Shown piece after piece: positions 8,999-17,452 of a stretch of DNA of 64,000 bases. Origin of the DNA: CAYJPA01 sp964371945 (GTDB lineage: Bacteria > Chloroflexota > Chloroflexia > Thermomicrobiales > UBA6265). A program made the translations under genes and the position numbers. The stretch covers positions 1-64,000 of the forward strand of contig CAYJPA010000002.1 in assembly GCA_964371945.1 (NCBI GenBank), given 5' to 3'. Below the pieces are notes generated by a model, which was not told where the DNA came from, made no database searches, and was given only the letters and a program-made list of their open reading frames with translations. Positions within the stretch are counted from its first letter, which is position 1. Each line of letters opens with the position of its first letter.

Positions 8999-9820
8999 TC
9001 ACCAGGCACCCGCGGCTTTGATGACAGTCCCCTCGCCGGCCAGCGCCCGCTTTACCGGATGCTCCGCACGGGCGTCCGAAAATACGACCCGGCCAACTCC
9101 CCGCTCGATCGCGCCGAGTGCGGCCTCGACCTTCACGACCATCCTGCCCTTCGCCACCGACAGCGCCTGCTCCGGCACCGACGCATCGATCTCCCGGATC
9201 AAGCTCGTCTCATCATTGCGATCCAACAACAACCCCGGCGTATCCGAGAAGAAGAACAACCCCTCGGCGCCTAGCGCGATCGCCAGCTCCAGTGCGAGTT
9301 TGTCGCCGTCGACGTTGATCGGCCTCCCCTCGCTGATCGCCAGTGCGGGCGGCGTCAGGACCGGCATGAATCCACTCGTAAGCAATAACGCGACGAGCGT
9401 TGTGTCCACCTTTTCAATCGAGCCCGCGTGATCGTCGCGCAACACCTTCGGTTTCCCATCTTCGATGCCGCGCATGACCGGTTTGCGACGACCGGTCGCG
9501 ATCCGGCCGTCGATCGCGCTCAACCCGACCGCGTTGACTCCTGCCTGCTGCAACTTCGCGACCAGCGTCTTGTTCACTTTTCCGGCATAGGCCATCAGCA
9601 TCGCGTCGATCGTCTCTCGATCGGTGTACCTCGATACCCGCCCCTTGTCGCTGGTGATCATCCGCGGCGGCATCCCGAGCTTATTGCTCAGCGCGCTGAA
9701 CTCGGCATTGCCCCCATGCACCAGCACGACCGGCAACGTCAGTTCGGCAAGATCGCCCGCAAACCGCGCGAACTCCTCTTCACCAATCGCCGCTCCGCCC
9801 CCGATTTTGATAACGAACAT
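8999..9820 (-). CDS. [LysW]-aminoadipate/glutamate kinase LysZ
   Basis: A 273-residue amino-acid kinase (ArgB/LysZ family). It starts MFVIKIGGGAAIG, followed by LVHGGNAEFSALSNKLGMPP, GLSAIDGRIATGRRKPV and DGDKLALELAIALGAEGL, the N-acetylglutamate-kinase fold with LysZ-type spacing. It phosphorylates the side-chain carboxyl of the LysW-bound substrate. ATG 9820 has GGAGG (9826-9830) 5 nt upstream. An in-frame ATG at 9841 would place that site inside the gene. It follows lysY by 270 nt, a gap that contains a REP. Basic residues (RR, MRGIEDGKPK) around 120-140 fit recognition of acidic LysW, which is inference. Confidence 0.88.
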   Translation of the reverse strand: MFVIKIGGGAAIGEEEFARFAGDLAELTLPVVLVHGGNAEFSALSNKLGMPPRMITSDKGRVSRYTDRETIDAMLMAYAGKVNKTLVAKLQQAGVNAVGLSAIDGRIATGRRKPVMRGIEDGKPKVLRDDHAGSIEKVDTTLVALLLTSGFMPVLTPPALAISEGRPINVDGDKLALELAIALGAEGLFFFSDTPGLLLDRNDETSLIREIDASVPEQALSVAKGRMVVKVEAALGAIERGVGRVVFSDARAEHPVKRALAGEGTVIKAAGAW

Positions 9821-10003
9821 GCATGCCTCCGGCGCGTCCACATTTCACCGAATTGCTGTAATCGACCGACGTGCATCACCTGTCAAAGGACGATCTCCGC
9901 AGGGCGTCATCTTCAGCCACACCGCGGTCCGTCACCGAAGGTCGACACCCAGGTCGACCGCTACCGCCAGCCGCCGAAATCGCAAAATCACGACACCCAT
10001 TCT

Positions 10004-10030
10004 GTAGCGGCAGACCTATGTGTCTGCCCT
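10004..10030 (+). repeat. REP element (GGCAGAC class) inside the lys operon
   Basis: GTAG (10004-10007), then GGCAGAC and GTCTGCC as hairpin arms. It lies in the 273-nt gap between lysY and lysZ, the only long gap in that gene run. It could stabilise the upstream mRNA or attenuate the downstream genes. Confidence 0.7.
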
Positions 10031-10093
10031 GACTGCCTTCCAGCATCATCGATGGATGACGGGTGCGGGAAAATCCACGCTCCTAATCCCCAT

Positions 10094-11140
10094 TTAGATT
10101 GGATGCAAACCCGCGAACTCCAGACCGCAGTCTTCATCGAACCCGCCGCGGATGTTGAACGCCTGCATCGCCTGTCCCGCGGCGCCTTTCATCAGGTTGT
10201 CGAGCGCGGCCATCACCACCAGCCGGTTCGAAAACGGATCGCGCTCGAACCCGACATCGCAGTAATTGCTTCCGGAGAGGATCTTCGGTTCCGGATAGCG
10301 ATAAACTCCCGAGCTCTCTTTCACGATCCGCATGAAGGGCTCATCTCTGTACGCCTGGCGATAGATCGCCCAGATCTCCTTCTCGGCGAGCGGTTCCTTG
10401 AGAAAGACGTGCGACGTCGCCAGAATCCCCCGCACCGCCTCGATCGAGGTCGCCGAAAAGGAGATCTCGGGCACGACCCCTTCGAAGGTCAGTTCCTGAA
10501 TCACTTCGGCGGTATGCCGGTGACCCGTCGGCTTGAACGAACGCATCGCGCCGCTCCGTTCCGGATGGTGTGATCCGAGCCCCGGTGCCCCTCCAGACCC
10601 GGACGAGCCTGTCTTGCACTCGATCACCGCCGGCAGCAACGTATCGACCACACCCGCCCGGAAAAGTGGATACAGCCCGAGAATCGAAGTCGTCGCCATG
10701 CAACCCGCGCTCGAAATGAAATTCGACCTTCGGATCTCTTCTCGGTGCAGCTCCGGAATGCCATACACGAACTCTCCGAGCATATCCGGCAATTCATGCT
10801 CGTGCAGATACCAGGTCGGATACCCCTTCGGATCGTTCAACCGGAAATCGGCGCTGAGATCGATGATCACATCCGCCTTCTCGCGGAGTGAAACCATCTT
10901 CCCCATCGCTACCCCATGCGGCAGCGCGACGAAAAGCACATCGACCTTCTGCAAATCCGCAACCGGCGAGAACTTGAGATCGGTCCGCTTCCGCAGGTTT
11001 GGATGTGTCGACCGCACGAACTTCCCGGCAAACCGCTCCGATGTGACTTGAACCAACTCCGCGTGCGGGTGATCGAGCAGCAGCCGGACCGCCTCCCCTC
11101 CCGCATACCCCGACCCGCCCACTACGGCTACATTCAACAT
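10094..11140 (-). CDS. [LysW]-aminoadipyl/glutamyl phosphate reductase LysY (ArgC family)
   Basis: A 348-residue NADP-dependent reductase. It has the Rossmann start MLNVAVVGGSGYAGGEAVRL, the catalytic cysteine in SNFISSAGCMATTSILGLYP, and the ArgC/LysY features TGSSGSGGAPGLGSHHPER and GHRHTAEVIQELTFEG. It reduces the LysZ product to the semialdehyde on LysW. ATG 11140 is supported by GGAG (11149-11152) 8 nt upstream, and the frame extends upstream without a better start. It begins 29 nt after the lysX stop, so the two are cotranscribed behind the lysX T-box. The LysW-type assignment rather than acetyl-type ArgC rests on the neighbours and on the family-like GSHHPERSG insertion. Confidence 0.9.
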   Translation of the reverse strand: MLNVAVVGGSGYAGGEAVRLLLDHPHAELVQVTSERFAGKFVRSTHPNLRKRTDLKFSPVADLQKVDVLFVALPHGVAMGKMVSLREKADVIIDLSADFRLNDPKGYPTWYLHEHELPDMLGEFVYGIPELHREEIRRSNFISSAGCMATTSILGLYPLFRAGVVDTLLPAVIECKTGSSGSGGAPGLGSHHPERSGAMRSFKPTGHRHTAEVIQELTFEGVVPEISFSATSIEAVRGILATSHVFLKEPLAEKEIWAIYRQAYRDEPFMRIVKESSGVYRYPEPKILSGSNYCDVGFERDPFSNRLVVMAALDNLMKGAAGQAMQAFNIRGGFDEDCGLEFAGLHPI

Positions 11141-11168
11141 CTCATTGTCTCCTGATAGTTCTTGTCGC

Positions 11169-12077
11169 CTACCCGACGAGTCGTCCGTCTTGTCGACTAG
11201 TCGTCTCGTCGACTGGTCGTCTTTCTCGCGATGCTTCTCCAACCTCGATAACGTAGTCGACGACCCGCGCCGGAATGTTCACCCCAGTGGTGTCGATACT
11301 GTTGCGAAACTCCATCGTGTAATTGACCTCGTTGACGAGCAGTCCGCGGTCGCTCTCCAGCAGATCGACTGCGACCACCCCGCCGCCGACCGCTGTCGCC
11401 GAGCGAATACAGAGATCGTGCATCTCCGGCGTCACTAGGCAATTGGTCGCAACCCCGCCGCGCGCGGTATTGGTGATCCAGTGCGGCGAATCGCGATAGA
11501 TCGCGCAGATCGTCTCGTCCCCAACCACAAACGCCCTGATATCACGTCCCGGCTTGTTGATGTACTCCTGAATGTAAAACGCGCCGTGATGAAACGATCC
11601 GAGCGTGACCTTGTGCTCCAGAATCGCCTCCGCGGCATCGCGATCGTTGATCTTGGCCAGCAATCGTCCCCAGGAACCGACCGCCGGCTTCATCACCACC
11701 GGGAAGCCCATCTCCTCCATCGCCTCGGTCGCCGATTCCGGGGTGAATGCCATCAACACTCGCGGTGTCGGCACTCCGGCTCGAATCAGCGCGGACGACG
11801 TCAGAAGCTTGTCGCCGCAATTGTTCGCGACTTCATAGCTGTTGACCGTGGGAACTCCCCAGTCATTCAGAATCCGGAGCGCGTAAACCGCCCGCAGGTG
11901 ATTGATCGCGCGCTCGAGCACAACATCGCAATTGGTCCACGGTTTGTGGAGGTCGAGTTTGATCTCGCGATCGTCGATGCGAATGATCTCGACGCCACGT
12001 TTGTCGAGCTGCTCGAGCAGCAGCTTCTCTTCCACTCGCACACGCGACATCAAAATGCCAACTCGCAACGGTTCCAC
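11169..12077 (-). CDS. [LysW]-ligase LysX (first of three paralogues)
   Basis: A 302-residue ATP-grasp ligase that joins 2-aminoadipate or glutamate to the C-terminal glutamate of LysW. It shows VVMKPAVGSWGRLLAKI, YINKPGRDIRAFVVGDET, WITNTARGG and the metal-binding end LLVNEVNYTMEFRNS, as in characterised LysX proteins. GTG 12077 is the chosen start: it follows GGAGG by 8 nt and lies just after the T-box terminator. The frame extending to 12206 would translate the terminator itself and is rejected. It is followed by lysY and lysZ. Of the three paralogues in the window it keeps the most complete LysX signature, so it is the best candidate for the lysine/ornithine ligase. Confidence 0.92.
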   Translation of the reverse strand: MEPLRVGILMSRVRVEEKLLLEQLDKRGVEIIRIDDREIKLDLHKPWTNCDVVLERAINHLRAVYALRILNDWGVPTVNSYEVANNCGDKLLTSSALIRAGVPTPRVLMAFTPESATEAMEEMGFPVVMKPAVGSWGRLLAKINDRDAAEAILEHKVTLGSFHHGAFYIQEYINKPGRDIRAFVVGDETICAIYRDSPHWITNTARGGVATNCLVTPEMHDLCIRSATAVGGGVVAVDLLESDRGLLVNEVNYTMEFRNSIDTTGVNIPARVVDYVIEVGEASRERRPVDETTSRQDGRLVG

Positions 12078-12480
12078 GGTTTCGACCTCCGGCCGCAAGA
12101 AACGCAAAAAGCCCCCGTCCCCAAAGGACGGAGGGCTTCGCTCCGTGGTACCACCTTTGTTCGCCGCTCCACTTGCGAGGAGCGGCCTCTTCGAGTGCCA
12201 ACACACTCTAGCCCGGTAACGGGGGCAACCGGCCGGTTCTAATCAGAGCTGCTAGCTTTGAGCCACTAGCCTCTAGAGGTCTACTGGTCCGTCGTCAACT
12301 CCCAGCGGCTCATGGCTAGAAGCTAGCGGCTAACGTCTTTTCTTCCGGCGGCTCGGGGGTCTTCTTCGGTCCGGCGGCCATTCCGTGGGGCTTTCACCAA
12401 TCCCCCACTCGCTTCGGCGCCTACCGGGCCTAATCTATCCCCGTCATAGCCTGCTGCTGGTCAGCTTATGGAAATCTAGG
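12078..12480 (-). promoter_or_regulatory. T-box leader of lysX (candidate tRNA-Lys sensor)
   Basis: The minus strand carries the T-box core AAGGTGGTACCACGGAG (12141-12157). An intrinsic terminator follows, with arms GCCCTCCGTCC and GGACGGGGGC and then TTTTT (12106-12136). Upstream, the stem I apex resembles other T-boxes (GAAGCGAGTGG, then GGTGAAAGCC). The 3' side of the specifier loop reads GAAGAAGA before CCCCC. Aligned with the argF leader, the specifier is AAG (Lys, 12363-12361); a one-base shift would give GAA (Glu). The linker between stem I and the T-box holds a GCTAGC-rich repeat like that at 16012-16110. Uncharged tRNA would block the terminator and turn on lysX-lysJ. Confidence 0.85.
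12106..12136 (-). terminator. T-box-controlled terminator of lysX
   Basis: GCCCTCCGTCC and GGACGGGGGC form a strong hairpin followed by TTTTT on the minus strand. It overlaps the T-box antiterminator region and lies 29 nt upstream of the GTG start of lysX. Confidence 0.85.
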
Positions 12481-12554
12481 CATCAAGTCAAACCCAATCG
12501 CCGTTCTCCCTTCGATTTCAGCATGCCATACGAGCGGCACTCATCGTTTGCGTC

Positions 12555-12577
12555 GTAGGGGCGCATGGCATGCGCCC
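12555..12577 (+). repeat. REP element, class A
   Basis: GTAG (12555-12558), then GGGCGCATGGCATGCGCCC. It is the same hairpin core as the REPs flanking the RAYT at 4724-5266. It lies between the UPF0158 gene and the lysX T-box. Confidence 0.8.
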
Positions 12578-12651
12578 CGTAAAATGTCACCATCGGTCAT
12601 TTAATGAGTCTGCTGATCTTCAGGAGAAACCCGTCAGGCCCTCCCAAAATC

Positions 12652-13068
12652 TCAGCTCACAGTCAACTTCAACTCCCTGGCCCACGTCGCCGCCCGTTTG
12701 CGCACACGCTCGCGGCGAAATTGCTTCCAATCGGCCGCAATCACGGGATGCGGGGTCAGCAACGCGTCGATCCGCTTACTCGGATTGGCACCGTCCAGCG
12801 CATGCTCCAATGCCGTCGCTAGATCATCGTCGTCAATACGATCGATGAACGCATCCATGTCGTCATCAAAATCGAGCGCAGGCGCAGCTGGAATCGAGAC
12901 AAACCGACCCGGCGTCAGATCCATTTCGAACCGCTGCTGTCCGGCTTCGATGAAGCCGAGCGTGTCCGACACCAGGATCACGTCACCGGTTTCGAGATCG
13001 ACGAAGTAGCTCAGTTCGGCCGACGCGTCTTCGAACGCGTCCGTCAGTTGTTCCAGGCTGACATTCAT
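12652..13068 (-). CDS. UPF0158 family protein
   Basis: A 138-residue acidic protein (MNVSLEQLTDAFEDASAELS, then YFVDLETGDVILVSD) matching the UPF0158 pattern, in which a short alpha helix leads to a DLETG-type turn. Its function is unknown. The ATG (13068-13066) overlaps the TGA of the second LysX paralogue (13067-13065) as ATGA, so the two are translationally coupled. It is the last gene of the argF-led run, just upstream of the lysX T-box. The C-terminal region is basic (KQFRRERVRKRAA), suggesting nucleic-acid or acidic-protein contact; that is inference. Confidence 0.7.
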   Translation of the reverse strand: MNVSLEQLTDAFEDASAELSYFVDLETGDVILVSDTLGFIEAGQQRFEMDLTPGRFVSIPAAPALDFDDDMDAFIDRIDDDDLATALEHALDGANPSKRIDALLTPHPVIAADWKQFRRERVRKRAATWARELKLTVS

Positions 13069-14000
13069 GCGAACGCCAGTCCGAAGTCGCCGCGAATTCG
13101 GTAAGCCAGCAGCAGTTCGTTCACGATTTCGGCCGCGATATCCATATCCGTTGTTTTCATCAAACCGTGGAACTCGCCGCCGGTGTTGACCTCGACGCAG
13201 GTGTACCCGCCTGCCATTTCGATCAGATCGACCCCCGCCCAGCGCGCGCCAACCGCCTTGCATGCGCTCAGAGCAACTGCTTCGATCTCCGGTGTAATCG
13301 GACACGGCACGGAAGTCGCTCCGCGCGCCGTGTTTGTGATCCAATGCTCCGACGTCCGGTACGAGGCCGCGATGACCCGCTCCCCGATCACGAAAGCCCT
13401 GATGTCCCTGCCAGGTTTTTCCAGGTACTCCTGCACATAGAAGATGCTGTGGTGCATCGACCCCAGCTCTTTTTTCTGATCGAGGATCACCCGGGCCTGC
13501 TCGGGACCGTTCACCTTAGAGAGCAGCCGGCCCCACGAACCGGTGACCGGCTTGAGCACGGCCGGATAGCCGATCTGCTCACACGCTTCCAATGCCGATT
13601 CGATCGAGAACGCCAGCAGTGTCCGCGGTGTGCGCACGCCCGCTCGCTCCAACGCAATGCTGCACAGCGCTTTGTCGTCACAGATCGCGGTCGCCGCCGC
13701 CGGGTTGATCGTCGGGATGTTCCAGCGTTCAAAAATCCAGAGTGCGTAACCGGCCGGCAGATGGGCGACGCAGCGATCGAGCACCACATCGACATCCAGT
13801 CCCGCCTCAATCGATGTGGTGGCCGACATGTCGAGCACCAATTTGCGCTCGAGCAGCGTCGTGATCTCGAGTCCCCGTGCGCGCGCCGCCCGCAGGATCA
13901 GCTTCTCTTCCTCGCGGAGATAGGTGATCAGCAGTCCGATATGCGGGAATTCGTGCCGTCCATTCGACATGGTGTGATTGCTGGCCGCGACCGGTGTCAT
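13065..14000 (-). CDS. Second LysX-family ATP-grasp ligase (ArgX candidate)
   Basis: A 311-residue ATP-grasp protein clearly homologous to LysX: VLKPVTGSWGRLLSKV, YLEKPGRDIRAFVIGER, WITNTARGA. Its metal-binding end, CVEVNTGGEFHGL, differs from the LysX1 NEVNYTMEF. Since it is in the argF operon behind an Arg-type T-box, a role as the glutamate-specific (ornithine branch) ligase is plausible, with LysX1 as the other branch. The ATG at 14000 overlaps the lysK TGA as ATGA. An internal Met at 13970 is possible but has no ribosome site. It is coupled in turn to UPF0158. Substrate specificity is inferred from context, not read from the sequence. Confidence 0.8.
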   Translation of the reverse strand: MTPVAASNHTMSNGRHEFPHIGLLITYLREEEKLILRAARARGLEITTLLERKLVLDMSATTSIEAGLDVDVVLDRCVAHLPAGYALWIFERWNIPTINPAAATAICDDKALCSIALERAGVRTPRTLLAFSIESALEACEQIGYPAVLKPVTGSWGRLLSKVNGPEQARVILDQKKELGSMHHSIFYVQEYLEKPGRDIRAFVIGERVIAASYRTSEHWITNTARGATSVPCPITPEIEAVALSACKAVGARWAGVDLIEMAGGYTCVEVNTGGEFHGLMKTTDMDIAAEIVNELLLAYRIRGDFGLAFA

Positions 14001-15082
14001 AGCGCCACCAGCACTTCCGTCAGCACCCGCACCGCGGCCAGATATTCGACGAGCAAGATGCGCTCGTCCGGCGTGTGATCGAGCGACGCATCGCCCGGTC
14101 CGTACGCCACGATCGGACAATTCCAGACCGGTCCAACGACCGTCATATCGGACGTTCCGAGCTTCAACGTGAACCTCGGGCTGCCGCCTTCGGCTCGGAT
14201 CGAGCGCAGGAACGGTGGCACGATCGGCGAGCGCTTGTCTGTTCGATATCCCTCTTGCCGCCCTTCGATCGTCAGGGTCGCATCGCCTGCGAGATCGTGC
14301 ATGGTCGCCAGCAGATCATCGAGATCGAGCCCCGGCGGCAAACGAACGCCGATTGACATCCACGCTTCGTCGCTCAAGCCGTCGCTGGTAGTGCCCATCG
14401 CCCGCAACGTGGCGCCGATCGACGTGAAATTGCTGGTCGCTCCATCGTTTCGCCTCTCGGCGTCCGCGTTCAGCGCATTCCAAAACGCGACTGCCTGCTC
14501 GGCCACCGATTCACCCGGTCCGGCAAAATGACGACTCCCCTGCCGCAACCGGTAGATCGTCGACAGTGTGCCGCGATAGCCAAGACAAACGGCGTCCCAC
14601 CCGCTCGGTTCGCCGATGATGCAGAAATCGGGCGCCGGCCACTTCGCGACGGCATTCGCGCCGACCGAGCCGATGTGCTCTTCACCGACCGCGCCAACGA
14701 CGATCAAGGCCGCATTCGCTCGTTCTGCCGCTTCCACGGCCGCGCAAACAAAGGTTGCCAGCGGTCCTTTGGCATCGACCGCGCCGCGACCGTGCAGCAC
14801 GCCGTCCTCAATGCGCACCGGTATGTTGCCGGGAACCGTGTCGATATGACCGAGCAGCACGATTGTGCGATCGCCCGATCCGATCCGGCCAACGGCGCTA
14901 CCGGCTTCATCCGGCCCGGCATCGAATCCGAGCTCGGTCATCCAGTTGCAGAGATAGGAGACCGCGGCAGCTTCGTGTTGGCTTGTACTGGGAATCGCGA
15001 CCAGACCGCGCAGCAATTCAACTCGCTGCGAGTCTGTCATGACGCCCGTGGTTGCGGTTTCAGGCAGAGAGGACGACACCAT
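13997..15082 (-). CDS. [LysW]-lysine/ornithine hydrolase LysK
   Basis: A 361-residue M20-type metallopeptidase. It has the metal ligand motif VLLGHIDTVPG, the GRGAVDAKGPLA aspartate, the catalytic glutamate pair in VGAVGEEHIGS and the IIGEPSGWDAVCLGYRG signature found in LysK proteins. It releases lysine or ornithine from the LysW carrier in the last step. The start at 15082 is chosen because GGGAGG lies 7 nt upstream. It overlaps the 3' end of the preceding LysX-like gene by 23 nt. The alternative ATG at 15040 lacks a site. The stop overlaps the start of the second LysX gene (ATGA). Confidence 0.9.
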   Translation of the reverse strand: MVSSSLPETATTGVMTDSQRVELLRGLVAIPSTSQHEAAAVSYLCNWMTELGFDAGPDEAGSAVGRIGSGDRTIVLLGHIDTVPGNIPVRIEDGVLHGRGAVDAKGPLATFVCAAVEAAERANAALIVVGAVGEEHIGSVGANAVAKWPAPDFCIIGEPSGWDAVCLGYRGTLSTIYRLRQGSRHFAGPGESVAEQAVAFWNALNADAERRNDGATSNFTSIGATLRAMGTTSDGLSDEAWMSIGVRLPPGLDLDDLLATMHDLAGDATLTIEGRQEGYRTDKRSPIVPPFLRSIRAEGGSPRFTLKLGTSDMTVVGPVWNCPIVAYGPGDASLDHTPDERILLVEYLAAVRVLTEVLVAL

Positions 15083-15998
15083 CGCCGGCCTCCCGTCTCA
15101 GCGTGGTATCGACCGCAAAACCGTTCGCACGAGCCACGTTCACATGACTGCCAATTGAAACCACGCCATTAGTCAGATAGGCCTTCACCAGTTCGACGAT
15201 CGCGGCAACCGTCGAGCCGTTCTCAACCGCGATCAGAGATCGAAAATCGGGCACGGCTTTCACATCCCACACCACGGGACCGGCCGCCGCATCGATGACA
15301 GTGACGCCAAGGATCGCAGCACCCAAAAGCGATGCGGCCCGCTCTGCCACTTCGATCGACAATTCCAGCCGCGCTGAAAGCGTGGATGCATCGCCAATGG
15401 CGACGACTCGACCGCCGACGACAAGCAGCTCCAGTCGGGATGATTCGGTGCTCGCACCAGCTTGGATCAGTGCGAGCGTGTTTGCGGTCGAACCGAGGAC
15501 CTGACGATGCTCCAGTACCGCCTCGGCGATATCGCGATCGTAGAACGGAATCTCGGGCGAGCCCGCTTCGAGCGGCAGCAAGGTCGACGGGTAACCCAGC
15601 TCGCGCAAGGCGACCATCCCGACATCTTCGGATGTCACCAGCAGCGTCTCCGGCCGCGCGATTCCCCCATTCGCGAGCACGGACGCGATCGCGAGCCGGT
15701 TGCCGGTCGCGGCAATCCCGGCATCGATCACCGTCACTCCCATCGCGCGCAAGGCAGGCGTAAGCACCCCCGCCAGCACGCGATCGGCGCAACGATCGAC
15801 CACGATTCCGGTGACCTCTGCCGCGACGCCGCCCCCCACCTTCGTGGCGAACGGCGACCCTGGGACGGGTCCGACGGGTAACGGGGAGAGCGTTGGAGGG
15901 AGCGGGCGGGCGGGCACACCGGCCTCAGCCAGCGCCTCGATCAACCACTTCTCTTCCATCCGCACACGCGCGCAAAGCACGCTCACCACCGTCGACAC
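15060..15998 (-). CDS. Third, divergent LysX-like ATP-grasp protein
   Basis: A 312-residue protein starting at GTG 15998 with GGAG 7-8 nt upstream. The N-terminal MSTVVSVLCARVRMEEKWLI and the helices that follow match the LysX pre-ATP-grasp domain (compare GILMSRVRVEEKLLLEQ of LysX1), and the family spacing is kept. Conserved LysX elements are missing: no KPxxGSWGR loop, no GRDIRAF, no WITNTARGG, and the metal-binding end reads WDVKAVPDF instead of NEVN..MEF. It is probably catalytically inactive or acts on another substrate. It lies between lysW and lysK in the argF run, so it may bind LysW as a regulator or scaffold. That is inference. Confidence 0.6.
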   Translation of the reverse strand: MSTVVSVLCARVRMEEKWLIEALAEAGVPARPLPPTLSPLPVGPVPGSPFATKVGGGVAAEVTGIVVDRCADRVLAGVLTPALRAMGVTVIDAGIAATGNRLAIASVLANGGIARPETLLVTSEDVGMVALRELGYPSTLLPLEAGSPEIPFYDRDIAEAVLEHRQVLGSTANTLALIQAGASTESSRLELLVVGGRVVAIGDASTLSARLELSIEVAERAASLLGAAILGVTVIDAAAGPVVWDVKAVPDFRSLIAVENGSTVAAIVELVKAYLTNGVVSIGSHVNVARANGFAVDTTLRREAGDGVVLSA

Positions 15999-16011
15999 CG
16001 TTCGCTCCGTT

Positions 16012-16110
16012 CAGCTAGCCGCTAGCCCATAGCTCTTTCGACTACATAACGTCCGAGATTGCGCTCAACACCGGGCCACAAGCTAGAAGCTCACGGCTCG
16101 CGGCTCGCGG
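16012..16110. repeat. GCTAGC/AAGCT-type short repeats
   Basis: Short interspersed repeats (CAGCTAGCCGCTAGCCC, CTAGAAGCTCACGGCTCGC, CGGCTCGCGG) fill the 113-nt gap between lysW and the third LysX-like gene. They resemble those in the lysX T-box linker (12242-12335) and at 31820-31926 and 54755-54848. Function unknown. Confidence 0.55.
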
Positions 16111-16111
16111 C

Positions 16112-16273
16112 TCATTCGCCCCAATCCTCACCCTCTTCCGGCGCCAGCGCGACGACGATCGGATCGAGGCTGATCACTTCGAGCTCGACCCCGCACTCCG
16201 CGCACACCACGATCTCACCGACCTCGACCGCGCCGGCTTCGAACCCTGCTCCGCACTCGGGACACGTGACCAT
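16112..16273 (-). CDS. Amino-group carrier protein LysW
   Basis: A 53-residue protein translated directly from the minus strand. It begins MVTCPECGAGFEAGAVEVGE, has a zinc-ribbon pattern with Cys at 4, 7, 24 and 27, is strongly acidic and ends EEGEDWGE. The EDWGE end is the LysW signature, and its terminal Glu is the site to which the substrate is attached. ATG 16273 has GGAG about 11 nt upstream. It is the carrier on which LysX/ArgX, LysZ, LysY, LysJ and LysK work, and it shields the amino group of aminoadipate or glutamate. It lies 76 nt after argF on the same strand and is the only LysW gene in the window. Confidence 0.95.
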   Translation of the reverse strand: MVTCPECGAGFEAGAVEVGEIVVCAECGVELEVISLDPIVVALAPEEGEDWGE

Positions 16274-16348
16274 CTAATCGTTTCTCCTTCAGTTGCTCAT
16301 GGGCTGCCGCCATCCGGTCGCCCTTCCCGATATCTCGCTCCGCTCTCC

Positions 16349-17452
16349 TCAGTGAACGAGGAGGTGCATCAGTAGCGCCTTGTGAATGTGCAGGCGGTTC
16401 TCCGCCTGATCGAAAATGACGGACCGCGGTCCGTCTGCCACATCTGAATCGACCTCTTCTCCGCGGTGCATCGGCAGGCAGTGAAGGAAAACCGCGTTCG
16501 GTTTGGCGGCCGCCATCAATTTGCTCGTGACCTTGTACGGGGCAAGCGCGACCGCCCTGGCCGCGCTATCGGACTGCCCCATGCTGACGTGGACATCGGT
16601 ATAGATTGCGTCGGCATCTTTCACCGCGTCCCAGGGATCGTCGGTGATCTTCACCTTGGCGTTGCTTGCCGCGGCCAACCACGAAGCCGGGTTGATCACG
16701 TCTCGCGGTGGCTGGAAGCCCTGCGGCGAAGCGACGGTGACGCTGACACCCATCGCCGCGCCGGCCAGGATCAACGACGCCGCCACATTGTTGCCGTCGC
16801 CGAGATAGGCGAGCTTCAGCCCCGACAACGTGCCAAAACACTCTTGCAGGGTCATCATGTCCGCTAGCGCCTGGCACGGATGGCACTTGTCCGACAACGC
16901 ATTGATGACAGGCACCGAGCCGTATCCGGCCAGATCGACGATATCTTGATGTTTTGCGACACGGGCAACGATCGCGTCGACATACCGGCTCAACACTTTC
17001 GCGGTATCGCCGATCGTTTCCCCCCGCCGGAGCTGCAGATCGTTCTCACCGAGGAAGAGCGCCTGTCCACCGAGCTGCGCCATTCCGGCCTGAAACGAAA
17101 CCCGTGTGCGGGTACTCGGATGCTGGAAGATCATCCCGATTGTCTTGCCGGCCAGGTAGGTGTGCGGTTCGTTCCTTTTGTGCATCCGCTTCAATCGCGA
17201 TGCGGTGGCGAGCACCTCACCGATTTCGTCGGGGGTGAGATCGGTATCCTCGAGAAAGCTGCGACCTTTCAAGCGCGATCCAATCGTGAATATCTTCAAC
17301 TTCGGCGCGGACGTGCCCCCCAACGATAGTGTTGGAAACTCTTCCTGTTCAGGTTCAGGTCGCGCCGGGGCCGGCACTGGGCGCAGGAAAGTCGGCTCGG
17401 CTGTATCCGATCCGCCCGGCGCACTGCTGGAAATAGGAAAAGGTTCGCTCAT
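16349..17452 (-). CDS. Ornithine carbamoyltransferase ArgF
   Basis: A 367-residue OTCase. It carries the carbamoyl-phosphate motif STRTR (residues 113-117), DKCHPCQALADMMTLQ, KLAYLGDGNNVAAS and the ornithine-side FLHCLPMHRGEEVD. It forms citrulline from ornithine. About 60 Pro/Glu/Ser-rich residues precede the usual N-terminus (GRSFLEDTDLTPDEI), longer than typical OTCases of about 310 residues. ATG 17452 has GGAGGG about 8 nt upstream, which is also the presumed target of the leader. An upstream extension of the frame into the T-box is rejected. It heads the lysW-lysK run, linking the LysW pathway to arginine. Confidence 0.93.
   Translation of the reverse strand: MSEPFPISSSAPGGSDTAEPTFLRPVPAPARPEPEQEEFPTLSLGGTSAPKLKIFTIGSRLKGRSFLEDTDLTPDEIGEVLATASRLKRMHKRNEPHTYLAGKTIGMIFQHPSTRTRVSFQAGMAQLGGQALFLGENDLQLRRGETIGDTAKVLSRYVDAIVARVAKHQDIVDLAGYGSVPVINALSDKCHPCQALADMMTLQECFGTLSGLKLAYLGDGNNVAASLILAGAAMGVSVTVASPQGFQPPRDVINPASWLAAASNAKVKITDDPWDAVKDADAIYTDVHVSMGQSDSAARAVALAPYKVTSKLMAAAKPNAVFLHCLPMHRGEEVDSDVADGPRSVIFDQAENRLHIHKALLMHLLVH

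Noticed and set aside
12078..12206. N-terminal extension of LysX
   Set aside because: It would translate the T-box core and terminator; GTG 12077 follows GGAGG.
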